A stretch of 64,000 nt of DNA from Actinernus sp. WN-2022. Its lineage: Eukaryota > Cnidaria > Anthozoa > Actiniaria > Actinernidae. The first letter of the stretch is position 1. The number at the start of each line of letters is the position of its first letter. The notes below the pieces were generated by a model. It ran no database searches. It was not told the origin of the DNA and saw only the letters and a list, made by a program, of their open reading frames with translations. Shown piece by piece: positions 22,071 to 33,700 of the stretch. The stretch covers positions 14,847,524 through 14,911,523 of the forward strand of contig JAOWCC010001501.1 of assembly GCA_030867875.1 (NCBI GenBank). Direction: 5' to 3'. The translations under genes were made by a program, and so were the position numbers.

Positions 22071-22720
22071 TCAACTGAAAGACCCTTTACTCGCAGGATA
22101 CCAACAGTGGATTGCACATCTTAAGACGCATACCATTCAGTTCGCACTACATGTATTTTGTTTTGCTCTGACGAAGGACTAGCGCTCGAAACGTCAGCTG
22201 CTACTCGCTTCCCACGGCGGTTAGCATACTTTAATCGACTTTAGTTGATTATACTAGTCTCTACATGTAATTCAACTGAAATACCCTCTACTCGCAGGGT
22301 ACCAACAGTGAATTGCACAGCTAGACGTATACCGGATTCCGTTTGCACTATATCAGTACATGTAATTCAACCGAATGACCCTCTACTAGCAGGGTACCAA
22401 CAGGGAATTGCACCCGGCGCGAGACGCATACCATTCAGTTCGTACTACATGTAATTAAACTGAAAGACCCTCCACTCGCAGGGTACCAACAGAGAATTGC
22501 ACAGCTAGACGCATATATACTATTCAGTTCGTACTATATGCCATTATTTTTGCTCTGACGAAGGACTATAGCGCTCGAAGCGTCACCTGCTACTCGCTTC
22601 CCACGGCGGTTATCATACCTTAATCGACTTTAGTTGATTATGCTAGTGTCTACATGTAATTCAACTGAAAGACCCTCTACTCGCACGGTACCAACAGTGA
22701 ATTGCACGAGTGTAGTGGAC
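22050..22720. repeat. About 100-bp degenerate tandem repeat
   Basis: Five to six copies of a unit with TACATGTAATTCAACTGAAA, CTCGCAGGGTACCAACAG and AATTGCAC. It is interrupted twice by the CTGACGAAGGACTAGCGCTC segment (22166-22258 and 22553-22648), which itself matches the foldback element at 8461. Confidence 0.7.
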
Positions 22721-23150
22721 AAGGCAAAGAACTCGGAAATCGGGAGCGTTCATGAGGACGCCATTTTTGATTTTCATCATTTCCTTATTTTCTCCGTATG
22801 TAAATCAATGACGGAATCTCTGTTACTTAGTTAAACTTCGTGAATATGTAAATGGTTGTTCGAAGCAAGGACTTAGCGCTATCCTAGGGTTAAGTCCGTT
22901 AACCAGAGCGGGGCAATTACAAATTTAGCGCAATCCCGGATTTAATCCAAACTATACCCTCGACATATCTACAAACAGTCTGGATCAGTGCTTCGACATT
23001 CTTCACTAACACAAATTATATTATTGAGTCCTTGAAGCCGTGTTTATGGCTTATATCGGCTTACTATACGGTATCGCTATACCCTAGAACACAAATGTAT
23101 TGGTTGTTAACGATACCTTTTTAACTTACTATAAATACGGTATCGCTATA
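22721..23150. other. Non-coding stretch
   Basis: A duplicated ACGGTATCGCTATACCC phrase lies at about 23067-23085 and 23137-23154. No gene was recognised. Confidence 0.35.
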
Positions 23151-23154
23151 CCCT

Positions 23155-23945
23155 TTTAACTTATTTTTAAATGATCTTGAAATTACTGAGTTTGATGACA
23201 TTAATCTCATTATGTATGCAGATGACTCCATTCTCCAAATCACTGTACGCAGCGACCCACCAGATAATACAGACACTGCTCTTAAAGCTCTTTATGAACT
23301 GGACTAGTTCCAACCATATGAACTGTAACACCTCTAAGTGTAAATAATTAATCCTTAGTGCGCTACTTATCCCAAACTGTACAATATAGATCAGTATGAT
23401 CTATGTATTCTTGGAGTCACTTTTCAGAGACTGTAAGTTTACTCCGCATATCAAAGGTAAACTGATGCAAACACATGCTTAGGAAAGCTAGGAGGTCGAT
23501 CACCTCAGTCTTTAAATCCATTGTCATACCTACGATAACATACGGTTTACCAGTTTATAACATACTCAATAAAATATCTGGATTCTGAATGGTCAATGAT
23601 GAGTGCATCTAAAGGTAATTGAGTGCACAGTCGCGTGCTCTCAGCAAATGTTTGCTCAGTATATTATAAACAAAAAATCGCATGAACTGCTCGTGCATAC
23701 TTGATTATAACTGTCAAAATATCACTCGGTCACCCCGTATAGCACTTGCGTTCATGCGATTTCCTCTACTTATGGAGCCAGTGAGTCGGATCAGTGTTTT
23801 TTTCTAAATGATGCTCAGTACAGACGGCGCTTCACCTCGGAGTTACCCAACATCTCAGTACGAGTTACTAGAGAAAGGTGACCGTAAGTTATTTAAAAAC
23901 ATCAGCCCCAACAGTTGTCATCCGCTGTACTCAAGTAGATATTAT
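23155..23945 (+). pseudogene. Decayed LINE reverse transcriptase
   Basis: FLNDLEITEFDD and IMYADDSILQ (catalytic box at about 23213-23230) are followed in shifting frames by LGVTFQ, a TYGLPVYNILNK segment and a terminal HPLYSSR. Several stops interrupt it. The upstream RT half is missing. Confidence 0.7.
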
Positions 23946-24378
23946 GTTGATATATTCGATTTTTTATTCAGCTGTATTACTCCTTAATTTACCCATATTT
24001 AACATATGGCATTTTAGTATGACGCTGAATCAAATTTTAGTCCCCTAATAACTTCTAAAAAAAAGCAGTCAGAATAATATCCTTCTGTTTTACGTTTGCG
24101 ATATTTTGCAAAATATCTCCGAAACGAGAATGGTCACACCCTTTTTTCTTCCAAATATTTAATCATAGCTAGCCAACAGTACCAAAGTATAAATAATTTT
24201 TAATTTCTGGATGATATTCTTATGCAAATATACTGTAAGTAACTATTTTTACGCTCGTTTAGGTATATATAACTAACAAAACAGATTTCATCGTATTCTG
24301 CTATTTAATTTGTTCGCTATGAACAGTTGTCTCTGAAGTTGTTCAAATTTGGTCAAAATGTGACCAGACTCCCCCCTC
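23946..24378. other. Non-coding AT-rich stretch before the satellite
   Basis: No coding or repeat unit was recognised. Confidence 0.35.
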
Positions 24379-25844
24379 ATGGGCGCTGTTTACTCTTTAC
24401 ATATTTCTCAGTACTGTGGGACCTCTAAATTATACCTTAATGGGCGCTGTTTACTCTTTACACATTTCTCAGTACTGTGGGACCTCTAAATTATACCTTA
24501 ATGGGCGCTGTTTACTCTTTACACATTTCTCAGTACTGTGGGACCTCTAAATTATACCTTAATGGGCGCTGTTTACTCTTTACATATTTCTCAGTACTGT
24601 GGGACCTCTAAATTATACCTTAATGGGCGCTGTTTACTCTTGACATATTTCTCAGTACTGTGGGACCTCTAAATTATACCTTAATGGGCGCTGTTTACTC
24701 TTTACATATTTCTCAGTACTGTGGGACCTCTAAATTATACCTTAATGGGCGCTGTTTACTCTTTACATATTTCTCAGTACTGTGGGACCTCTAAATTATA
24801 CCTTAATGGGCGCTGTTTACTCTTTACACATTTCTCAGTACTGTGGGACCTCTAAATTATACCTTAATGGGCGCTGTTTACTCTTTACATATTTCTCAGT
24901 ACTGTGGGACCTCTAAATTATACCTTAATGGGCGCTGTTTACTCTTTACATATTTCTCAGTACTGTGGGACCTCTAAATTATACCTTAATGGGCGCTGTT
25001 TACTCTTTACATATTTCTCAGTACTGTGGGACCTCTAAATTATACCTTAATGGGCGCTGTTTACTCTTTACATATTTCTCAGTACTGTGGGACCTCTAAA
25101 TTATACCTTAATGGGCGCTGTTTACTCTTGACATATTTCTCAGTACTGTGGGACCTCTAAATTATACCTTAATGGGCGCTGTTTACTCTTTACATATTTC
25201 TCAGTACTGTGGGACCTCTAAATTATACCTTAATGGGCGCTGTTTACTCTTTACATATTTCTCAGTACTGTGGGACCTCTAAATTATACCTTAATGGGCG
25301 CTGTTTACTCTTTACACATTTCTCAGTACTGTGGGACCTCTAAATTATACCTTAATGGGCGCTGTTTACTCTTTACATATTTCTCAGTACTGTGGGACCT
25401 CTAAATTATACCTTAATGGGCGCTGTTTACTCTTTACATATTTCTCAGTACTGTGGGACCTCTAAATTATACCTTAATGGGCGCTGTTTACTCTTTACAT
25501 ATTTCTCAGTACTGTGGGACCTCTAAATTATACCTTAATGGGCGCTGTTTACTCTTTACATATTTCTCAGTACTGTGGGACCTCTAAATTATACCTTAAT
25601 GGGCGCTGTTTACTCTTTACATATTTCTCAGTACTGTGGGACCTCTAAATTATACCTTAATGGGCGCTGTTTACTCTTTACATATTTCTCAGTACTGTGG
25701 GACCTCTAAATTATACCTTAATGGGCGCTGTTTACTCTTGACATATTTCTCAGTACTGTGGGACCTCTAAATTATACCTTAATGGGCGTTGTTTACTCTT
25801 TACATATTTCTCAGTACTGTGGGACCTCTAAATTATACCTTAAT
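24379..25844. repeat. 61-bp satellite, about 24 copies
   Basis: Nearly identical units of 61 bp begin with TGGGCGCTGTTTACTC and contain CAGTACTGTGGGACCTC. Variants occur at one site (CTTTACATAT, CTTTACACAT, CTTGACATAT). The G form occurs in units 5, 13 and 23 and the CACAT form in units 2, 3, 8 and 16, so units 5-12 and 13-20 match in order, which suggests an eight-unit higher-order repeat. Confidence 0.97.
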
Positions 25845-26365
25845 GAGGGGCTGAATGGGGTTAACTGATAACTGAGAAATGGCCAAAAATTAATACTGTT
25901 AACTGAGAATTTTACCTTTTTTTAGCTGTTAGCTGATATTTGTGAGATAGCTGTTACCTGATATTTCATTATTTTTTATTAAAATGACGTAACGTCACAT
26001 GCTATTATTGGCTTTTCGGATGGTTTTCGACAGATTTGATCCAGTTGATAATATAGGAAAATCACATGCCTGACGAGGTAATTCCACGTTAAATTGCACG
26101 AGAAAACCGATATCGCCAGAGTCGCTTCGACGTGACACATTAGAGTTATCTGATACTAGAAAAATCTATTGAATAGACAAAATGTAGTGTTTGATGTTGA
26201 ATTAGCGGTTATTATTCATTTCATACCAGCAAATATGTATTCAAATCAGGTTAGGGTAGTCTTTTTATATAACTTAACTGATAACAGCAAAATTTAACTC
26301 ATAACTGATAAATAGCTAAAAATGTAGCTGTTAACTGATATTGGTACCCCCCCATTCAGCCCCTC
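25845..26365. mobile_element. 521-bp MITE inserted in the satellite
   Basis: Ends GAGGGGCTGAATGGGG and its inverse bound the insert, and CTTAAT is duplicated on both sides (25839-25844 and 26366-26371). Subterminal TTAACTGATA words are also inverted. Removing it rejoins satellite units exactly. Confidence 0.85.
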
Positions 26366-26425
26366 CTTAATGGGCGCTGTTTACTCTTGACATATTTCTC
26401 AGTACTGTGGGACCTCTAAATTATA
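26366..26425. repeat. Displaced last satellite unit
   Basis: One 61-bp unit (TTGACATAT variant) follows the MITE and ends where the repeat becomes unrelated sequence. Confidence 0.9.
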
Positions 26426-26804
26426 TCCGATACAACATCGCCACTCATATTGTAAATAGTACATAAATTACAGCTACTTCACGCAAACACGAGAATGGTG
26501 ACCCCCTATTTTTATTGCATATTTAGGGAGACCTTGCTTGAGGTAACAACTGGAAAAAGTTAATTTCAGCTTCTTTTTTTCAATGGAATCGCCTTGATGC
26601 CTAAAGTAAACACTGAGCGTTTTAAAACGTTTTATTAAATAGATTAGCATTTATATTCATTAGTTTTTACGGCACTCGAGCTCGTTTTAATAACGTTATC
26701 ATTGTACATACCGTTATTATCAACTTTTACTGTGTGGGTTACCTTTCCCTTGCTGTAGTGCGTATAGTGTGTGTTATTTTATTTTATTGTCTGTTGTTTA
26801 ATAT
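26426..26804. other. Non-coding stretch
   Basis: Nothing was recognised beyond AT-rich sequence. Confidence 0.35.
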
Positions 26805-27300
26805 TACAGTCAACTCTCTCTTAAGCGACCACTCTTGGTGCACGGACAAAGTGGTCGCTTACGGGAGGTGGTCGCTTACAGTAAAAAGCAACACAGGTAG
26901 CCCAAGTGCTTGCTAAACGGATCAGACTTCTAGCACAGCTCAACATAACAACATAGCTATGCACGGGAGTTCTTGCTCAGGTTTTTCCAATCTTTTTAAG
27001 TTTCTTATCTGTCAGCGCCATTAATAATTGAACTTTGTGGTATTTGAGTAATGATTTTCTAAAAATACAGTAAAATCTAGTTGGTGGTCGCTTATCGGAA
27101 ACAAAAAAACAATAGAAAATGTTAAGTGTTGAGACTAAAAAGTGGTCGCGGCCGCTTAAGAATGTTGTGTTAGTCGCGCTTACGAGAGAGTTTTTACAAC
27201 AGAATTTGACTGAGAAAAAACGTTTTTTTTTTTGGTAAAGTGGTCGCTTTATAGGAGGTGGTCGCTTACGGGAAGTGGTCGCAGGGGAGAGTTGACTGTA
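26805..27300. mobile_element. TA-flanked MITE, TACAGTCAACTCTC family
   Basis: TACAGTCAACTCTC at the left end is inverted at the right end (GAGAGTTGACTGTA), with repeated GTGGTCGCTTACGGGA words inside both halves. The TA ends fit a mariner-type MITE. No transposase. Confidence 0.8.
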
Positions 27301-27439
27301 TACTGTATAACTTAAATTTGTAAATCATGGTGTAAAAATAAACTGAAACTGAACTGTATTCCTATTAAACCTCACATACGTAAAACCATGCCTTGCGTAC
27401 ACTATTCTACTTATTCTCCAATACTGGCTGGAATGAAGA

Positions 27440-27555
27440 CATGCTATATTACTATATGACCTTTGCTGAGTCCGTATTGCAATCTATCAGGCTGGGAAAG
27501 TTCTAGCATATTTAGGGCTGTACATATCTATTACACAAGAGATTCGCAAACAGAA
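27440..27555 (+). promoter_or_regulatory. Shared 5' flank / candidate core promoter, unit 2
   Basis: It is nearly identical to the flank of unit 1 from GGGAAAGTTCTAGCAT onward. The TATA-position word is CATATTTA at 27507-27514, about 45 bp before the ATG, implying a very short 5' UTR if used. Confidence 0.4.
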
Positions 27556-27748
27556 ATGGCGGACAAAACCTCCCACTCCGTTTCTGTACCAACTGTTCTA
27601 GTTTCAGTGATGGCTGTGTTGTTGTGCTGTGGTGAGTTTATGAGAGTAGAACTTCTTCTCAAGGAGCACATGACAAGAATAAACAAGTTGGAATCTAAAA
27701 TGAACTTCAAACCAAACAAACAGACAGGAAGCCGTCGTGCGACTGATG
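27556..27748 (+). CDS. Unit 2 exon 1: signal/anchor
   Basis: 193 nt, the same length as unit 1, starting at MADKTSHSV. Hydrophobic core [18 protein letters not shown]. Donor GTAAGT at 27749, phase 1. Confidence 0.85.
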
Positions 27749-30700
27749 GTAAGTTAATGATTTAAGGGCTTATAAAACGAAGAAAACAAGCCCTAGCATC
27801 GTCCTTTCATACACTGTAAAGCTCAGTTGGTTTCTTAGCATCAAAATATGTTAGTGGATTTTCTTTTGCAAAGCTATCTTTCGAAATTATTATGTTTGGA
27901 CCGCAGCCAGGAACTTTTCCTATGCCGGCAGAATTAGACTGACCAGCATGCAACGCAATACGTTGACATTTGATATCGATTGTAAGTCTGATATTGCGGA
28001 TGTGCCAACAGATAAGATAAGATAAGATAAGCTTTATTTATCCACGTGACATTACTGAGCCTAAAAAGGCTCGTTACAAAAATGTACGTGTCTCTACAAT
28101 AAAAACTAACAATACATCTACAAAGCATCATTAAATAATTAAGGGAAACTATGGAAGAATGGTTCAAGAACAAATTCAATAGTATCAATATAAAAACTAC
28201 GATAAAAATCTATGATAATAATCCTAATATAATACATATATAAATGAAGTCATGAGCTGGCTAGCACTAGCTAGAGCACTGGATACAAAGGCACTCGTCT
28301 TGGCCTAGTTTAAGTTTCTTAAGCTTTGCAGCAAAGTTTTTAAGATTAGGAGCCTCCCTTACATGAATAGGTAGTTTGTTCCAGAGTCGGCATGCAATAT
28401 ACGAAAAGGATCTGTGTTTGAAACTAGTATTGGGGGCCGGCTGAGTAAGTCTACTTCCATTTCCACGGAGATTGTAAGTACAGTTTTTGTTACGAAACAT
28501 ATTACTTATATAGTTAGGATAACCTTTATAAATAAGTGTAAGAGCTTGCGCACAGCGCCTATGCTTAATAGATTCTAAGTTATACTGTGACAAAATCTGT
28601 TCATATCTAATAGACTTAGGTACCTTAAAAAGAGTTCTGAGTACATAATAGTTAGTATGCTCTAACTTATCTGATAAGGTATTATTGATTCCTATTAAAA
28701 GAGGGCTACAGTAGTCGAAATGAGGGAGGACATACGCCTTGTATAGTTTCAATGCCGTGTCACTATCAATAAAGTTCCTGATTCTACGCAGAGCGCCAAT
28801 CTTCGCATGAACTTTATTGAGAACTGATTTTATGTATGGTGCAAATGTTAACTTGTTATCGATGTTGACTCCCAGCAGCTTCAGTTCTTCCTTAACCCAG
28901 ATATTACTTGACTTTAACGCGAGCTCGTAGTTATAGCTGGATTTACCAATGATCATAGCCTGCGTCTTAGTGGCGTTGATAGTAAGGTAGTTGTCATCAA
29001 GCCACTGTGATAAGCGTGACAAGTCACCGTTTATGCAGAATTCCAAGACCGCAGGTGAGTTACTTGCAGAGTAACCGGTAATGTCGTCTGCATACAGCCT
29101 TAGTTCCACATTCTTGGTGGTACGGGTTATGTCGTTAATATATATATTAAATAAAAGCGGTCCCAAAAGGGAACCTTGCGGGACGCCACACTGGACTGTG
29201 CGCCAACTTGAGTAGCTGTTCTCTATTTTGACTCGCTGCTGGCGGTCGCTGAGGTACGAGCGGATCAATTTCAAGGAGGTTCCTAAGACCCCATATTCCT
29301 TTAGTTTTCTTAGAAGGAGACGGTGACATAGCGTGTCGAACGCCTTGCTCAGATCTACTGACACAGCAGAGACCGTTTCTCTCACATCTAGTGCTTCTCT
29401 CCAATCCTCTGTGATCTTTAACAGGGCCGTACAACATGAGTGTCCTCTTAGGAAGCCAGATAGACTGTCAGAGAGTAGGCGGCGTGGCACAAAGTAATTG
29501 TACAATTGATTGTGCATGACTCGTTCGAATATCTTGGATACACACGGTAGTATTGAGATGGGACGATAGTTGGCTTTAGCAGCTTCACAGCCCTTTTTGA
29601 ACGAGGGATTGATATTACTAGATTTCCACTCGCTAATCCAGCATGATTGTTCAAGACAGTAATTAATCAGGCGAGCCAACGGTGACGCCAGAGCAGGGGC
29701 CGAAGCTTTCAGGAACCTGGGGGGAATGTTGTCTGCACCAGTAGCTTTGGAGCCATTTAGAACCATTAGTAAGTCTAAGATGTAATCAGAAGACACAGGC
29801 TGAAAACTAAATGTATTCTCTTGATCTTTCATTATTTCATTTATAAGGCCTATACTACGATGATTGTCGAAGTCTGATTCCGTTTGATCTAAAGGATGGT
29901 TCAGACCAGATTCAGCGAAGTAGTTGTTAAATATCTCCGCGACTTCTTGGAGGTTGCTGTGAACTTGGCCATTTTCAACGAGAGTTATTTTGCTCGAGTT
30001 TGCCCCGCGCGTGTTAGGTAAAAGAGGCTTCAATTTCCTCCAAAATTCTCTAGGACTTGTTTTATTAGGCTTCTCGTTGGCGAAATAACCGCGAAGGGCT
30101 TTACGCTTCAGTGATGTGATCTTGTTCCGTTGTCTTTTGAATGCATCCCAGTTTTCCTCCGTACGGTTTTTACGAAAGGCTCTGTGCAATCGACCACGGC
30201 GAGAGATTTCACGCTTTATCTCAGGTGTAATCCACGGCAGTTGGTCTCCCCGCACGCGTATTCTTTTTACAGGCGCGTGTATGTCAAGCACCTCATTGTA
30301 CAGGCCTTTCCAGTGGGACCACACATCATCAACACTCTCGAATATGTACGCACTCTCCCACGGGACATTCTTGAGATCACAAATGAATGATTCATTATCA
30401 AAGTTTTTCATGCTTCGATATGAAATTAACTTTGGGGGTGGTTTCGGGAGCCTCTGTTTACGCACAGTGTATATTAAATCATGATCGCTTATTCCCAACT
30501 GTAGTGAACCACTTTTAGCGTAGTGACTTGGATGGCTAGAAAGAATCAGGTCTAGTAACGTAGCTGTAGACCGAGTAACTCTGGTGGGATCTTCAATTGA
30601 ATTTGTTAGCTGGAACTGGTCACACACTTCTTTAAATTTTTCAACATCCCTGTTATCCGTATTCAGGTCGAAATTTAGGTCACCAATCACAACTACTTCC

Positions 30701-33700
30701 TTTCTGGAGTTATACATCAGTTCAAGGGCAGAGGCCAGTGAGTTCAGAAAATCAGCAGGCTTACATTTACCAGGTGAACGGTAACATGCACAAACCATAA
30801 AATAGACACCATTGTTCCCTTTAATATCAAGACACAATGATTCCACATTAACTGGTTCAAGCTTGCGTCTTCTTATCACTGTTACGTTAGATCTCACATA
30901 CGCCATAATTCCTCCTCCGTTTCTAGTCCTGTCCCTTCTTATTATCCGGTAGCCAGGATGATCTAGTAGAGTATTACTGATGGCGCTGTTCAATTTGGTT
31001 TCAGCAAGAAACAATATATCAAATGTACATTCGTCTAGAATGAATTTAACTTCATCAGCCTTGTTTATAAGAGCGTTCACGTTTAGATGGGCTATAGTTA
31101 AGTTAAACTTGTAGTGAGATCGAATGTTTTCCTTATACCATGTCGCCGAGTTGGGCTCATTAGCGATTTCATGATCTTGAAGGCCGCCATCTTGGTTGTT
31201 ATTACTTTCTCCTCTGTCTTGAAATAATTCAAGGAAATCTGCAACCTCAACTCCAGCGAATGGTAGAGCAGATCTTATTACACAGGAAGGACAGTCCCAC
31301 TGATAGTTACGAACTGCTGAGATTTCACGATATGCCACAGGAGTGAGTTCTCCGCACTTAAAATGAGAATAAAGACAGCACGTGGAACAGTAAAGCGCTC
31401 GGTGAGTTCTTGCTACTGGCTTGCCACATACAGAACAGGGCTTCTTAATATCACCCGGGTTCACCTCAACATCCCCTGCCCTAATGAGCTCGATGTTAAA
31501 TGAAGCAGAGGAGTTACGATAATAGGACACTCTTCCTTTGAGGTATTTCCGCGACTTTCGAAAATTTGTATCAGCATTCCAGGTCGTCTCCAATAATGTA
31601 AAATTACCAGCGAACGGTTCCTGCCAGCCTTCGAACAGTCCAAACTGATGTCTCCGATCTTGGGAGAAGGACTCAGCGTAAAATTGATGAATTGGTTGAC
31701 AAGGAAGGACGTGAAAAGTGAGAAAGTCGCAGAGCACCAAACGCTCGACCGACCCGCCATTACGCATTAATTCACTCTTGATGAAGCCTCTTGATATAAC
31801 CAACAAGACGGTAAGAATATAAAATAAAGCACTTCCGGTCATCATGCTGTCACTCTGCTGACGTTGTTATAGTAGCCGTTGTAATTTACAGCGCGCGCCA
31901 CAAGGACGGTTATGATCGAGCTCATGGAATATGTTTTGAAAATTCAAAATGTAACGAAAAGACAATGATAGTAACAATCAAAACCGTTGATATGATGAAG
32001 TGAAAAACTTAAAACAAAATAAAAATAATGAACCTAATGAGATGAAAGTTGACTCTAAATAATGGTTTAAAAAGTAGAAGTAGAAGGAACTGAATGTTGT
32101 AGTGTGAGAATAAACTAACCGGAGTATGAGAAAGATAATGACGGAATGGAAAGTACAATACAAACGAAAATGTACTAGTGTGAGAGTAAAATAACTAATT
32201 AGTAAAAGTAGGAAAGCCTGAGAGATTAGAAAACTAGTAATACATGAAAACGTGCAGAAAATGTAAACGATTAAGCAATGTACTGATGTATTAAGACCGC
32301 GGAACGATAAATTAAGAGCACAATGAAGAAGGAAATGGAATTATAAGTAAAACAGCGAGAAGATACCGACCAGCGAAATAGAAAATTGAATTTTAAAGAC
32401 AAAAATATAGAGATAGCACTACCAAAATACACCAGATATGTCGAACTAACCTTTATACATAGATGTACGAGCTGAAGTTAACTGACAAGTAAACATTGTA
32501 GCAGAATAAAATAAAATTTGAAGAGCTTAAAAATACCATAACCGTACTCCATTAGCGCGCGCCTGTTTGAGTTAGTACTGGTCATGTTTCAAACAACCCA
32601 CAATCAACTGTTTATAACGAGGCATTTCTTAAACGATAATAAAAAATATCTAGACATACGGCAAAATAGAATTGGAATGTGTTGTTGAAATCCTCGCAGG
32701 ATTTTGTCCAAAAAATTGTGTGACCGAGCTCTACCATCATTATGAAAGCGCTAGCCCGGAAAACTCCCAAGATTTCTAATTTATGTGCATATATATTATA
32801 CTTTTGGGTCAATCAAATCGACAAATGTTAACAACTTCGGATGCGGCTAGAATTTCCGTTTTTCCTGTTTCTGCCTGATTTTTGATAAAAAAAAAATGAA
32901 ATCGAGGGTCGCACTAGGATTTTAATCCAAATGCAAACAATTCTAGGCAAAATCTAATGTAGTGCGACCCGAACCATACGCCATAATAGCAAAATCCCAA
33001 TGGGAAAAGTGTCTAGGAAATCGCTATTACTAATAAACTTATTTAACAAATCTTCATTTGAATAAATGATGTCTAAAAGTTGAAGTCTCTAAGTGTCCTT
33101 TCGGTTCTGTTTCACAGTGGTTCATCAGGCACAAAATTCACAGGACAAGCGGCATCTCAAGGAGCGCATGCGCCGTAGCATCACTCAACCTGTAAATGCT
33201 ACCAAGACTGATCAGTTTAAAGTCCTTCAGAATGAACTGGAGAAAATAAACACAGCACTCACGTCGCTTTCTAACTTAAAGAATAAAGTTTTTATCCAAG
33301 GACCTCCCGGTCCATCTGGAAGACCAGGTTACAAAGGCCAGAAAGGATCTCGAGGAAAAAGAGCATCAAGAGGCAGGAGAGGGCAGGTAGGACCGCAAGG
33401 ACCCATGGGAATGCCAGGCAGAAATGGAAAGCAAGGCATTATGGGAATACCTGGCTTGAGAGGTGACCAGGGTGAAAAGGGTGAAACAGGGCCTCGTGGA
33501 ATGCCGGGATTAAAAGGAGAGTCTGGCCAATCACTATCAGCTCCTGATGTGGTGCTTTCTCCTCCTCTATTGACTGTCAATGAAAGCCAGTCTGCTGTCT
33601 TGCATTGCTCGTCAAGTGCCAATCCTAGGCCTGTGATTGGCTGGAGTAAAGTGGGTGGATCTATGGATAAGAACAAGTCGGTGATGAATGGTAACGGTAA

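Noticed and set aside
24379..25844. CRISPR-like regular repeats
   Set aside because: Units are contiguous 61-mers without unique spacers, in a eukaryotic context. It is satellite DNA.
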